A DNA stretch of 64,000 nt from Jiangella anatolica (GCF_003236295.1 NZ_POTW01000022.1:1-64000); one strand, 5' to 3'. Positions 33,852 through 42,912 are shown, counted from the first letter of the stretch. Notes: a model not told the origin generated them from the sequence alone. Made by a program: numbers and translations.

Positions 33852-34990
33852 CGGCGCGCACGCCGGCCGAGCGGCTGCTGCCGGTCGACCGCGACTCGCT
33901 GGGCGTCTGGCTGGCCAGCCGGGTCTCGCTGTGGGTGATCGCCGCCGCCTCCGGCTGGATGTTCGTCGCCCAGGGCCAGGACGTCGTCCCGGCGCTGGAC
34001 CGATGGCAGCAGTGGGACTTCTGGCACTACGCCGGCATCGCGATCCACGGCTACGGCGGCCAGCCCACCGGTGTGCCGAACGAGGCGTTCTTCCCCGGCT
34101 TCCCGGCGCTGCTGTGGTTCGGCGCCGAGCTGGGCCTGCGTCACGTCACCGCCGGGTTGATCGTGTCGCTGCTGGCCGGCGCCGTGGCCGCGGTGGCGCT
34201 GGGGCGCATCGGCGAACTCGAGGGCGGCCAGCGGATCGGCCGGCTCACCGTCCTGGTGTGGGCGGTCTCGCCCTCGGCGGTGTTCCTCGCCGCGCCGTAC
34301 ACCGAGTCGCTCTTCCTCGCCTGCGCGTTCCCGGCCTGGCTGGCAGCGCGGCGGCAGCACTGGCTGGCCGCCGGCGTGCTGACGGCGCTGTCGTGCACCG
34401 TGCGCGTCAGCGGGCTGTTCCTGGCCGCCGCGATCGCCGTCCAGTGGCTGACGACGCGGCGCGAGGCGATCGAGCGGTCCGGGCAGCCGTGGTGGTCGGG
34501 CCTGGGCTGGCTGTTCCTGCCGTTGGTCCCGCTGCTGGCGTGGTCGGTGTACCTGGAGTCCGAGACCGGCGACTGGCTGGCCTGGCTGCATGCCCAGGCC
34601 GAGGGCTGGGACCGGCACTTCAGCTGGCCGTGGACGGCGTTCGACACGACCTGGCAGGCGGCCTACGGCGGCACCCAGACACCCGGGTTCGCCTGGATGT
34701 TCCGCGCCGAGCTGGTCGCCATGCTGGTCGGCGTCGTGCTGACCGCCGCGCTGCTGTGGTGGCGCCGCTGGGGCGAGGCGACCTGGGTCGGCCTGCAGGT
34801 CGTCGCGTTCGGCACGTCGACGTGGTTCTTCTCGGTCCCGCGGGCGACGCTGCTGTGGTGGCCGCTGTGGGTGACGATCGCCCTGCTGGCGGCGCGCCGT
34901 CGCTGGGTGCTGTGGGCCTATCTCGCGGTTTCGGTGCCGTTGATGTCGGTGTGGGCCGCTGCCTATCTGACCGGGCGCTGGGCCGGCTGA
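33848..34990 (+). CDS. PIG-V-like membrane mannosyltransferase
   Basis: A protein of 380 residues with about eight to nine membrane helices. The first extracytoplasmic loop carries DRWQQWDFWHYAGIA, which places an acidic pair as in GT-C mannosyltransferases of the PIG-V/GPI mannosyltransferase 2 type, followed by EAFFPGFPALLW. It probably transfers mannose from polyprenyl-phosphate mannose to an envelope lipid or protein. ATGA coupling to the GT87 gene suggests both act on the same pathway. Confidence 0.8.
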   Translation: MTARTPAERLLPVDRDSLGVWLASRVSLWVIAAASGWMFVAQGQDVVPALDRWQQWDFWHYAGIAIHGYGGQPTGVPNEAFFPGFPALLWFGAELGLRHVTAGLIVSLLAGAVAAVALGRIGELEGGQRIGRLTVLVWAVSPSAVFLAAPYTESLFLACAFPAWLAARRQHWLAAGVLTALSCTVRVSGLFLAAAIAVQWLTTRREAIERSGQPWWSGLGWLFLPLVPLLAWSVYLESETGDWLAWLHAQAEGWDRHFSWPWTAFDTTWQAAYGGTQTPGFAWMFRAELVAMLVGVVLTAALLWWRRWGEATWVGLQVVAFGTSTWFFSVPRATLLWWPLWVTIALLAARRRWVLWAYLAVSVPLMSVWAAAYLTGRWAG

Positions 34991-35000
34991 CCCCCGAGCC

Positions 35001-35033
35001 GTTCACCCACGCGTGCCGGAGGGTTCACCCCGC
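35001..35033 (+). promoter_or_regulatory. PHO-box-like direct repeats upstream of phoD
   Basis: GTTCACCCACG (35001-35011) and GTTCACCCCGC (35023-35033) match the 11-nt direct repeat unit of Streptomyces PhoP sites, and their starts are exactly 22 nt (two units) apart. A TAATGT -10 box lies at 35056-35061, so PhoP bound here would sit at the -35 region. The downstream gene is an alkaline phosphatase, a typical Pho regulon member. Confidence 0.7.
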
Positions 35034-35097
35034 ACACCAATATCGGCCATGACCGTAATGTTGCCTGCACGAGAAGCACCCGACCAGGGAGGTTCTC

Positions 35098-36651
35098 GTG
35101 TCCGATACCCCGCGCACAGTCAACCGCCGCTCGATCCTGCTCGGTGGCACCGCCGCCGTCGGCCTCGGCCTGGCGGGTCTGGCCGCCAGGCCGGCAGCGG
35201 CCGCCGGACGCGCCCCGCTGACGGCGAACCCGTTCACCCTCGGCGTGGCGTCCGGGGATCCGTGGGCCGACAGCGTCGTGCTCTGGACCCGCCTGGCCAT
35301 CGACCCGCACGCCGAGAGCGGACTCGGCGGCATGCCCGACCGCGACCTCGTCGTTCAGTGGCAGATCGCCGCGGACGAGCGCTTCGGGCAGGTCGTGCGC
35401 GCCGGGACGACGACCGCACGATCCGCGGACGCGCACAGCGTGCACGTCGAGGCCGGTGACCTGCGCCCGGGGACGGAGTACTTCTACCGCTTCCGAACCG
35501 AACGCCACCTCTCGCCGGTCGGCCGGACGATCACCATGCCGGCGCCGGGCACGATGCCGGACCTGACCATGTGCTTCGCGTCCTGTGCGGACTATGGCGA
35601 CGGCTACTTCACCGCGTATCGACGCCTCGCCGAGGACCACCCCGACCTCGTCCTGCACCTCGGCGACTACATCTACGAGTACCCCGCCAACTCCGGCGAC
35701 ATCCGTGCCGTCCTCGGCCCGGAGATCCGCACGCTGGCTCAGTACCGCCAGCGCTACGCCCAGTACAAGGCCGACCCGGACCTGCAGCTGGCCCATGCCA
35801 CAGCGCCCTGGCTGGTGATCTGGGACGACCACGAGATCGAGAACAACTGGGCCGGCGAGACGCCCGAGGCGCCGGACCCGGCGTTCCCGGACCGGCGTGC
35901 GGCGGCCTTCCGGGCCTACTACGAGAACATGCCGCTGCGCCGGACCGCCCGCCCGCGCGGCACCGACATGCGGCTCTATCGCCGGTTCGCCTGGGGCGAC
36001 CTGGCCACCTTCCACATGCTCGACACCCGTCAGTACCGCGACGACCAGGCCTGCGGCGACGGCCTGCGCGTCGACTGCGCGGAGCGGCTGGACCCGAACC
36101 GCACCATGACCGGCGTCGAGCAGGAGCGTTGGCTCGTCAACGGGTTCCACCGCTCCCGGGCCCGTTGGGACGTGCTCGGCCAGCAGGTGTTCTTCGCCCA
36201 GCGCGACCGGACCTACGGCGAGCAGCAAGGCTTCGACATGGACTCCTGGGACGGCTACCGGGCCAGCCGCGACCGGATCGCCGCCGCCATGGGCAACAGC
36301 GGGGTGCGCAATGGTGTCGTGCTCACCGGCGACGTGCACCGGCACTGGGCCGCCGACCTCAGGGAGAACCCCGACCGGCCCGATTCCGCGCGCGTCGGTG
36401 TCGAGCTGGTCACCACGTCGGTCACCAGCACCGGCGACGGCAACGAGAACACCAACTCCCGCGAGCTCTCGGAGAACCCGCACATCAGGTACTTCAAGAA
36501 CCGCCGCGGCTACGTCCGCACCCGGTTCACCCAGGGCGAGCTGCGCGCGGACTTCCGCATCCTTCCCTACGTCACCGTTCCGGGCGCCGAGGCGCAGACG
36601 GCGGCGACCTTCGTCGTCGAGGACGGGGACCCGGCGCTGTACCCCGGCTGA
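35098..36651 (+). CDS. phoD: Secreted alkaline phosphatase PhoD
   Basis: A protein of 517 residues. A Tat signal (NRRSILLG with hydrophobic stretch, cleavage after AAAAG near residue 37) exports the folded enzyme. An N-terminal beta domain is followed by the metallophosphatase core with CFASCADYGDG, HLGDYIYEY, WDDHEIENNW and LTGDVHRHW, which carry the Fe/Ca ligands. It frees phosphate from diesters and monoesters outside the cell. The GTG start has a GGGAGG site. A PHO-box-like repeat upstream predicts induction by phosphate starvation. Confidence 0.93.
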   Translation: MSDTPRTVNRRSILLGGTAAVGLGLAGLAARPAAAAGRAPLTANPFTLGVASGDPWADSVVLWTRLAIDPHAESGLGGMPDRDLVVQWQIAADERFGQVVRAGTTTARSADAHSVHVEAGDLRPGTEYFYRFRTERHLSPVGRTITMPAPGTMPDLTMCFASCADYGDGYFTAYRRLAEDHPDLVLHLGDYIYEYPANSGDIRAVLGPEIRTLAQYRQRYAQYKADPDLQLAHATAPWLVIWDDHEIENNWAGETPEAPDPAFPDRRAAAFRAYYENMPLRRTARPRGTDMRLYRRFAWGDLATFHMLDTRQYRDDQACGDGLRVDCAERLDPNRTMTGVEQERWLVNGFHRSRARWDVLGQQVFFAQRDRTYGEQQGFDMDSWDGYRASRDRIAAAMGNSGVRNGVVLTGDVHRHWAADLRENPDRPDSARVGVELVTTSVTSTGDGNENTNSRELSENPHIRYFKNRRGYVRTRFTQGELRADFRILPYVTVPGAEAQTAATFVVEDGDPALYPG

Positions 36652-36659
36652 GCGGGGCG

Positions 36660-37703
36660 TCAGTCCCAGGCGAGGGCGTCGAACGTGGTGGTCGTGAAGC
36701 GGACCTCGACGTCGACCTCGTCGCCGACGGCGGGTAGGTCGACGTCGGCGGGGAGCCAGATCATCGAGCACTGCATGTGCGGCGGCTCGGCGAACCAGCG
36801 CTGCTTCCCGCCGACGCGGAACGGGGACAGGGCCCGCCCACCCGCCTCCAGCCCGCCGCGGGCCAGCGCCGACGCCCGTTGCCGCAGCGTTCCGGCTGCG
36901 GTCGGAGCCTGCAGGGCGACGCCGTGGGCCGTCCCGCCGGCGAGCACCACGACGGCGCCGTCGCGGCGGGCCCGGCGCTGCCGGTAGCCGTACGTCTCGC
37001 CGCGGCGCACCCGGTGCACGTCGAGCACCGTCGCCTTCGGGGTCAGCCCGGACCGGTCGCCGAGCCAGAGCGCCGTCGCCACCCGCAGCCGCACCTCGGC
37101 GGACGTCGCCTGGCCGACGGTCGCGGCACGCGCGGGACTGAGGTGGCTCACCCACACCGTGCGGGCGGCCGCCGGCACCGCCTCGAACGCCCGCCGGGCC
37201 AGCGTCGTCGCCTCGGTGGTGTGGTCGCCGGTCAGCGGCAGGTGCAGCGCGAACCCCTCGAACCGGACGCCGTCGAGCAGCTTGCCGACCTCGGCCAGGT
37301 CGCCGGGGTCGATGCCGTGCCGGCGCATGCTCGTCAGCACCTCGACGACGACCCGCGGCCGGGTGTCGCCGTCGGACAGCCGGCGCAGGTCGTCCAGGCG
37401 CGAGACGGTGTGCAGCACGCGGTCGTCGGAGAGACCGCCGGTCAGCCAGGGCCGCCACGGGGTCAGCACCAGCACGTCGCCGCCGAACGTCGCAGCGACC
37501 GCCGGGACCTCCTCGTACGTCCCGGCGGCGAGCGTCGGCACCGTCAGCCGGGCCGCCTCCGCCGCGAGCACGGCGTTGCCGAAGCCGTAGCCGTTGCCCT
37601 TCGCGACCGGCACGACGGTGACGCCGGCGGCGGTCGCGTCCTCGACGTAGCGGCGGACCCGGCCGTGCCACTGGTCCGCGGCGATGTGCAGGGTGAGGGA
37701 CAC
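36660..37703 (-). CDS. Alanine-racemase-family PLP protein
   Basis: A protein of 347 residues of the fold-III alanine racemase family. The PLP lysine is in VAKGNGYGFGN (about residue 34), and the beta/alpha barrel continues to about 240 with a C-terminal beta domain containing RRGETYGYRQRR and MQCSMIWLP. It is close to but not a standard Alr. The gene starts 4 nt after the femX stop, in the order YceI-FemX-this gene. Pairing with a peptidoglycan-bridge enzyme suggests it makes or modifies an amino acid for the cell wall, or supplies a D-amino acid; that is inference. Confidence 0.85.
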   Translation of the reverse strand: MSLTLHIAADQWHGRVRRYVEDATAAGVTVVPVAKGNGYGFGNAVLAAEAARLTVPTLAAGTYEEVPAVAATFGGDVLVLTPWRPWLTGGLSDDRVLHTVSRLDDLRRLSDGDTRPRVVVEVLTSMRRHGIDPGDLAEVGKLLDGVRFEGFALHLPLTGDHTTEATTLARRAFEAVPAAARTVWVSHLSPARAATVGQATSAEVRLRVATALWLGDRSGLTPKATVLDVHRVRRGETYGYRQRRARRDGAVVVLAGGTAHGVALQAPTAAGTLRQRASALARGGLEAGGRALSPFRVGGKQRWFAEPPHMQCSMIWLPADVDLPAVGDEVDVEVRFTTTTFDALAWD

Positions 37704-37707
37704 GCGC

Positions 37708-38844
37708 TCAGCTCCGGCGCTTCATGTACAGGTCGAAGGCAGAGTAGAGGACGCGGGAGATGGGCAGGTCCCACTCGCCGAGGTACTCCACCGCCTCGCC
37801 GCCGGTGCCCAGCTTGAACCGGATCAGCCCCGCGTGCGGGTCGTCCTCGGACAGCGTGTCGGTGATGCCGCGCAGGTCGTAGACGGAGCACCCCTCGGCC
37901 AGCGCGTCCTGCATCATCCGCCACTGGATCGCGTTGGAGCCGCGGACGTCGCGCTTGGCCGTCGTCGAGGCGCCGTAGGAGTACCAGGCGTGGGTGCCGA
38001 CGCGGGTCATGGTGGCGGCCGCGACGAGGTCGCCCTCGTGGTGGGCGAGGTACAGCCGCAGCCGCTCCGGCGCCTCGGCCGTCATCGCGGCCCACATGCC
38101 CTCGAAGTACGACAGCGGCCGCGGCGTGAACGCGTCGCGCTGCGCGGTCTCGGCGTAGATGCGGTGGAACTCCGGCAGGTCGGCGGCCGTGCCCAGCGTG
38201 ACGACGACGCCGGACTTGTCCGCCTTCTTGATGTTGCGCCGCCACAGTTGGTTGAAGCCCTTGAGGACGTCGTCGGTGTCGCGGCCCTTCAGCGGCAGCT
38301 GGAACAGGTGCCGTGGCTGGCCGGCGGCGAAGCCTTCGGTGTCGGCCGGCGGACGCCAGCCCAGCGCCGTCAGCTGCTCGGCCAGCGCCGCGCCGGTCGC
38401 GGTGGTCTCGTCGGCGGCGACGTCGCGCAGGCGGCTGACGCCGGGGTCGGCCAGCGCGGCCTTGAGCGTCGCGTTGGACCACCGGCGGGTCACCGCCATC
38501 GGGCCCATGCGCAGGCCGAACGCGCCCTGCGACTTCACGTGCTCGGCCAGCGGGGCCAGCCAGCGCTGCAGGTCGCCGGCGGCCGCGGCGCCGTCCCAGT
38601 CGATGCTCGGGCCCTCGGGGACGTAGGCGAGGTAGCGGCGCACGCGCGGCGCCTGGCGGTAGAGCACGAGCGCGACGCCGACCAGCTGGTCGCCGTCGAA
38701 CCAGCCGACCGAGCGGGACCGCCAGTCCCGTTTGACCACGCCCCACGCCGGTGTCTGGAGGAAGCTGACCGAGGGCCGCTCGGCGATCGCGGCGAGATGC
38801 TGCTCGCTCGTGATCTCACGGACGGCGAGGGGGGAGCGGGTCAC
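37708..38844 (-). CDS. femX: FemAB/FemX-type peptidoglycan bridge aminoacyltransferase
   Basis: A protein of 378 residues with two GNAT-like halves (about 10-150 and 190-360) and the typical Fem features: LFQLPLKGRDTDDVLKGF, RRNIKKADKSG and a C-terminal GGEAVEYLGEWDLPISR. These enzymes use aminoacyl-tRNA to add the first residue of the interpeptide bridge to lipid II. The GTG at 38844 overlaps the YceI stop as GTGA, and the alanine-racemase-like gene follows 4 nt after its stop. Confidence 0.9.
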   Translation of the reverse strand: MTRSPLAVREITSEQHLAAIAERPSVSFLQTPAWGVVKRDWRSRSVGWFDGDQLVGVALVLYRQAPRVRRYLAYVPEGPSIDWDGAAAAGDLQRWLAPLAEHVKSQGAFGLRMGPMAVTRRWSNATLKAALADPGVSRLRDVAADETTATGAALAEQLTALGWRPPADTEGFAAGQPRHLFQLPLKGRDTDDVLKGFNQLWRRNIKKADKSGVVVTLGTAADLPEFHRIYAETAQRDAFTPRPLSYFEGMWAAMTAEAPERLRLYLAHHEGDLVAAATMTRVGTHAWYSYGASTTAKRDVRGSNAIQWRMMQDALAEGCSVYDLRGITDTLSEDDPHAGLIRFKLGTGGEAVEYLGEWDLPISRVLYSAFDLYMKRRS

Positions 38845-39458
38845 GGGGCGAGGTTACCCGTTTCGCGGGCGGATCCGGCCGGCCGGTTGAACTCGGCGTC
38901 GATCTCCAGCACGACCGTCTTGCCGATCAGCACGCCGCCGGTCTCCAGCGCCCGGTTCCAGGTGAGGCCCCAGCGCTCGCGGTCGATCTCGGTGCGCGCG
39001 CTGAGCCCGACGACCTGCGCGCCCCACGGGTCGAAGCCGACGCCGTCGAAGCTGGCGCCGAACTCCACCGGCCGGGTGGTCCCGCGGATCGTCAGGTCGC
39101 CGGCCAGCACGAACTCGTTGCCGCGGACGTGCGTGATGCGGGTGGACCGGAACGTCAGCTCCGGGTGACGGGCGACGTCGAAGAAGTCGGCCGAGCGCAG
39201 CCGCTGGTCGCGGTCGTCCTCGCCGGTGGCCAGGCTCGCCGTCCCGACGACGACCTCGACGTGCGACGCCGTGGGGTCCTCGCCAAGCGTCAGCGTCGCC
39301 CTGACGTCGCCGAAGCGGCCCTTGATCTGCGTGACCATGAGGTAGCGGACGGCGAACGTGACGTCGGCGTGCTCGGGGTCGAGCGTGAAGTCGCCGGCGG
39401 CCGGCACCGTGAGCCCGTTCCACGGGTGCACGTTGCGATCGGTGTCCGACTCAGCCAT
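38841..39458 (-). CDS. YceI family lipid-binding-like protein
   Basis: A protein of 205 residues with the YceI beta-barrel pattern (DPEHADVTFAVRYLMVTQIKG, GEDDRDQRLRSADFFDVARHP, GDLTIRGTTRPVEF). YceI proteins bind polyprenoids or other long lipids. No signal peptide is present, so it is cytoplasmic. The ATG at 39458 with AAAGGGCAGG is preferred to the upstream start at 39497. It diverges from a marR gene with 76 nt between and probably is controlled by it. Its stop overlaps the femX start. Confidence 0.9.
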   Translation of the reverse strand: MAESDTDRNVHPWNGLTVPAAGDFTLDPEHADVTFAVRYLMVTQIKGRFGDVRATLTLGEDPTASHVEVVVGTASLATGEDDRDQRLRSADFFDVARHPELTFRSTRITHVRGNEFVLAGDLTIRGTTRPVEFGASFDGVGFDPWGAQVVGLSARTEIDRERWGLTWNRALETGGVLIGKTVVLEIDAEFNRPAGSARETGNLAP

Positions 39459-39520
39459 GGCCTGCCCTTTCTCTGGCGTCAGTGCTTCAACGTTCAATAT
39501 TTTGCGCCGTCAACCATTGT

Positions 39521-39526
39521 TAGCAT
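39521..39526 (+). promoter_or_regulatory. -10 box of marR, in a 76-nt divergent promoter region
   Basis: TAGCAT ends 8 nt before the ATG of marR and no ribosome site is present, so the mRNA is likely leaderless. The shared region to the YceI gene is AT-rich and contains TTGACG (minus strand, near 39507-39512) and two TTGAA half-sites (minus strand, TTGAACGTTGAA) that could be the regulator's operator. Confidence 0.45.
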
Positions 39527-39534
39527 CAGCATCT

Positions 39535-40050
39535 ATGGCGACGACGCGAATCATCGACGACGACCGGCTCACCGCCGTCGGCCTGCTCGTCGAGGTGCAC
39601 CGGGGGCTGACCAACAAGTTCGCCGCCCGCCTGGGCCGCCACGGCCTGTCCGAGAACGAGCTGGAGATCCTGCTGCGGCTGGGCCGCACGCCCAACTGCC
39701 AGTTGCGCATGAGCGACCTCGCCGCGCAGACCAGCCTGACCACCAGCGGCGTGACCCGCGTGGTCGACCGGCTGGAGCGCGCCGGCCTGGTGGTGCGGGC
39801 CAGCTGCGACACCGACCGCCGCGGCACCTGGGCCGTGCTCACCGACGCCGGCCTGGAGCGGGTGACGGCCGCCGTCGAGGAACACCTCGAGGACGTCGAC
39901 CGCTGGTACACCGGCCTGCTGACGCCGGAGCAGCTGAACGCGCTGCTCGAGGCGCTGCGCATCGTCCGCGACACCGTACGGCCCGAGGCCGTCGCCGGCG
40001 TCGCGGAGGCGGCCCGTGCCCGGCCGCGCATCGCCGCTACCTCGCCTTGA
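39535..40050 (+). CDS. MarR family transcriptional regulator
   Basis: A protein of 171 residues. The winged helix-turn-helix (RMSDLAAQTSLTTSGVTRVV, wing CDTDRRGTWAVLT) lies in the middle and the flanking helices form the dimer. The ATG at 39535 is chosen because a -10 box lies 8 nt upstream; the frame from 39358 runs through the YceI gene on the other strand. It is divergent from the YceI-femX operon and likely represses it. Its last 14 nt overlap the end of the convergent nfo gene. Confidence 0.9.
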   Translation: MATTRIIDDDRLTAVGLLVEVHRGLTNKFAARLGRHGLSENELEILLRLGRTPNCQLRMSDLAAQTSLTTSGVTRVVDRLERAGLVVRASCDTDRRGTWAVLTDAGLERVTAAVEEHLEDVDRWYTGLLTPEQLNALLEALRIVRDTVRPEAVAGVAEAARARPRIAATSP

Positions 40051-40825
40051 CGCGGTCCAGCAGATAGGCGACGTCGGCGTCCTGGCCCTCGGCCGGGGTC
40101 TCGACGATCGCGTCGGTGCCGGCCGCCTCGATGACAGCGACGATGGCGTCACCGCCGATGCTGCCGGTGCCGATGGTGGCGTGCCGGTCGGCGCCGGAGT
40201 CGAACGGGTCGCGGCTGTCGTTGGCGTGCACGAGGTCGATCCGCCCGGTGATCGCCCGGGTCTTCTCCACCATGTCCTCCGCCGCGATGCCGGCCGAGAA
40301 CGCGTGACAGGTGTCGAGGCAGAAGCCGAACCCGAACTCGCCGACGGCGTCCCAGAGCGCGGCCAGCCGGTCCAGCTTGCGGGCCATCGCGAAGTCGCCG
40401 CCGGCGGTGTTCTCGATGAACACCGGCACCTTGGCGTCCAACTGCTCGGCCGCCTTGCGCCAGTTGTCGACGCCGGTCTGCGGGTCGTCGCCCTTGAGCA
40501 CGTGGCCCCCGTGCACCACGAGGCCGGCCGCGCCGACCTGCGCCGCCACGTCGACGTGCTGCTGCAGGATCTTGCGGCTGGGGATGCGGATGCGGTTGTT
40601 CGTCGTGGCGACGTTGACGACGTACGGCGCGTGCACGTACACCGTCAGCCCGGCCGCCTCGGCGTCGGCCTTCAGCCCCTCGGCGCCGCCCGGATACGTC
40701 AGCTTCGGCGCCTTCCAGTCCTGCGGGTCGCCGAGGAAGATCTGCACCGCCCCGGCCCCGGTCGACTTGGACACGGCGATGGGGTCGCCCTGCTTCACGT
40801 GGGCTCCGATGCGCTGCACAGCCAT
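40037..40825 (-). CDS. nfo: Endonuclease IV (AP endonuclease)
   Basis: A protein of 262 residues with the AP endonuclease 2 barrel and its zinc ligands: HAPYVVN, VVHGGHVLKG, FIENTAGG, GFCLDTCHAFSAG, VHANDS and ATIGTG. It cuts DNA 5' of abasic sites in base excision repair. The ATG at 40825 is preferred over the GTG at 40831 because TAGCGT lies 8 nt upstream, giving a leaderless transcript. The gene ends inside the 3' end of the convergent marR gene. Confidence 0.94.
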   Translation of the reverse strand: MAVQRIGAHVKQGDPIAVSKSTGAGAVQIFLGDPQDWKAPKLTYPGGAEGLKADAEAAGLTVYVHAPYVVNVATTNNRIRIPSRKILQQHVDVAAQVGAAGLVVHGGHVLKGDDPQTGVDNWRKAAEQLDAKVPVFIENTAGGDFAMARKLDRLAALWDAVGEFGFGFCLDTCHAFSAGIAAEDMVEKTRAITGRIDLVHANDSRDPFDSGADRHATIGTGSIGGDAIVAVIEAAGTDAIVETPAEGQDADVAYLLDRVKAR

Positions 40826-40833
40826 GCTCACAG

Positions 40834-40839
40834 ACGCTA
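40834..40839 (-). promoter_or_regulatory. -10 box of nfo
   Basis: TAGCGT on the minus strand, 8 nt upstream of the ATG at 40825; no ribosome site between. Confidence 0.5.
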
Positions 40840-41011
40840 CCGCGCCGGTCCGACAGGTGCCTCGCTCGTTCCTCGCTCGGACGCCCGCAGCCTACCCCTG
40901 CTGGCATCCCCCGGCCCCCGCACGCTGTTGCGGTCCGCTCGGGGGTCCACGCGCAGGTGCGGTGCGGGCGGTGGCGTCCGTGGTCAGGGCTGGCCGCGCA
41001 GGTCGCCCACG

Positions 41012-41017
41012 TAAAGT
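41012..41017 (+). promoter_or_regulatory. -10 box of the gene at 41024
   Basis: TAAAGT ends 6 nt before the GTG start, matching the leaderless pattern seen elsewhere in the window. Confidence 0.45.
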
Positions 41018-41023
41018 GCAGGG

Positions 41024-41446
41024 GTGGGTGAGGGGAGCTGGCGGGAGCAGCGGCGCGAGGTGGTGCGGGCGCAGGCCGAGGCGCTGGCCCGGAAGAAGGC
41101 GGCCGAGACCACACGGGCGCGGGAGCTGGTCGCACAGTTCGTCGCCGCCATGAGGTCCGCCGGCATCGAGCCCGGGCCGCTGCGGGCCAGGGCCGGCGAG
41201 GGGGCCGTCACGTACCGGACCGGGCTGCGCGGCTGGTACGTGCGCCGCAACCACGCGATGGCGGTCGGCGACGACGGCGAGTTCTACCTGCTCGACGTGC
41301 CACGGTCGGCGGCCGCCCGGCTGACCGGCGTCCGGCCGGCCCCGTCCGACCCGCCGCTGCAGGCCGGGGTGGGCGGCCGCGACGGCGAGTCGATGCCGCT
41401 GGAGCAGTTGCTGCGGCAGCGACTGGAGGCCGGGTCCGATTTCTGA
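41024..41446 (+). CDS. Hypothetical protein with charged N-terminal helix
   Basis: A protein of 140 residues. An N-terminal helix rich in Arg, Glu, Gln and Ala (about 1-45) leads to a small alpha/beta domain (GLRGWYVRRNHAMAVGDDGEFYLLD, about 67-92) and a polar C-terminus. There is no signal or membrane segment. The central strand region with Trp-Tyr and a GEFYLLD ending is the most conserved-looking part. No function can be assigned. It stands alone between nfo (divergent) and the amidase gene. Confidence 0.75.
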   Translation: MGEGSWREQRREVVRAQAEALARKKAAETTRARELVAQFVAAMRSAGIEPGPLRARAGEGAVTYRTGLRGWYVRRNHAMAVGDDGEFYLLDVPRSAAARLTGVRPAPSDPPLQAGVGGRDGESMPLEQLLRQRLEAGSDF

Positions 41447-41514
41447 CCTTTCGTAACCCCGTCGGGCGCCGGCCGAAACCGCGCCGTCACGGCGGCACGC
41501 TGGCATGAGTGGCC

Positions 41515-42894
41515 ATGAGCCGGTTCGGGACTCCAGAGGACGACATCGCCGCGTACGTCGGAGCCAGGCTGGTGGGTCGCCTCGGCCGGCGCGGACTGCT
41601 GCGCGCGCTGGCCGCGGTCGGGACGGCCGCCGCGGCGGCGGTGCCACTGGCGGGCCAGGCGGCCGCCGGCGCGGCGGCGCCCGCGTCACGGGTGCGGCTG
41701 CCCGGACGCGTCCTGCAGCCGGGCACCGGGCCGATCGACGGCCGGCACTACCTGCGCAGTGACCCGGACCAGGTGCTGTGGGGATACCTGCCTCGCGTCG
41801 GCGACGAGCCGGTGCTGCGCATGCGCTCCGGCGAGACCGTCACCATCGACACCGTCTCGCACGAGGGGATCCTCGAGGACCAGGGTCGTGACCCGGTCGC
41901 CTACTTCGCGAGCAAGGGTGTGCGCCGCCGCGACGTGCTCGACGACGCCGTCGCGATCGCCGGCGGGTACGACCGCACGCCGCGCGACTTCGACGTCGAC
42001 GGGCCGCACGTCGTCACCGGGCCGGTGTTCGTCGAGGGCGCCGAGCCCGGCGACGTCCTCAAGGTCGAGACGCTGTCGGCGCTGCCGCGGGTGCCGTACG
42101 GCGTCGTCTCCAGCCGGCACGGCAAGGGCGCGCTGTCCGCCGCGTTCGCCGACCTCGCCCGCTCCGAGGTGATGCCGCCCGTCGAGACCGACGGGCGCGC
42201 CACCGGCGACCCCGAGCGCTACGGCAACGTCTCGACGTTCACGCCGGTGACCACTCGGCGCGGCCGGGCCGTCGGCCGGCTCCCGGTGGGCCGCACCGGC
42301 GAGGTCACGTTCCCGATCGAGCCGTTCGCCGGCCTCATGGGTGTGGCCACCACGGGCGCGACGTCGGCCACCGATCCGTCGGTCAACTCGATCCCGCCCA
42401 CGCGAGGTGGCGGCAACATCGACATCAACCTGCTCGGTGTCGACTCCGCGTTCTATCTGCCGGTGGTGGCCGAGGGCGCGTTGTTCCACGTCGGCGACCC
42501 GCACTTCGCCATGGGCGACGGCGAGGTGGCGCTGACGGCGCTGGAGGGGTCGCTGCGGCTGACGTTCCGGCTGACCGTGTGCAAGCGCGGCGACGGCCGT
42601 GCTCCGGGCGTCGCGTTCGGGTATCCGTTCGCGGAGACCCCGGAGGCGTGGGTCCCGATCGGGCTGTCCGACCCCGACGGCGCCATCGGCGGCCAGGTGA
42701 GCGATCTCGACGTCGCCATGCGCCGGGCGGTCGTGAACGCACTCGACTTCCTGCAGGATGACCTGGGGATGGACCGCCCGACGGCGTACGCCTACCTGTC
42801 CGCCGGTGCCGACTTCGCCGTCTCCCAGGTGGTGGACCGTACCGTCGGTGTGCACGGAATCATCCGGAAGGAGCATTTCCGCGGGCGTGCTTGA
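41515..42894 (+). CDS. Secreted acetamidase/formamidase family protein
   Basis: A protein of 459 residues. A twin-arginine-like signal (RLGRRGLLRALAAVG, hydrophobic, cleavage near residue 50) precedes an acetamidase/formamidase domain with VTIDTVSHEG, GPVFVEGAEPGDVL, GGNIDINLLG and HFAMGDGEVALTALE. The family hydrolyses short amides to ammonia and acid; an exported form is less common and its substrate is unknown. A GTG at 41509 is an alternative start. No ribosome site is evident for either. Confidence 0.85.
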   Translation: MSRFGTPEDDIAAYVGARLVGRLGRRGLLRALAAVGTAAAAAVPLAGQAAAGAAAPASRVRLPGRVLQPGTGPIDGRHYLRSDPDQVLWGYLPRVGDEPVLRMRSGETVTIDTVSHEGILEDQGRDPVAYFASKGVRRRDVLDDAVAIAGGYDRTPRDFDVDGPHVVTGPVFVEGAEPGDVLKVETLSALPRVPYGVVSSRHGKGALSAAFADLARSEVMPPVETDGRATGDPERYGNVSTFTPVTTRRGRAVGRLPVGRTGEVTFPIEPFAGLMGVATTGATSATDPSVNSIPPTRGGGNIDINLLGVDSAFYLPVVAEGALFHVGDPHFAMGDGEVALTALEGSLRLTFRLTVCKRGDGRAPGVAFGYPFAETPEAWVPIGLSDPDGAIGGQVSDLDVAMRRAVVNALDFLQDDLGMDRPTAYAYLSAGADFAVSQVVDRTVGVHGIIRKEHFRGRA

Positions 42895-42912
42895 GACGCG
42901 CAGGTCAAGCCC

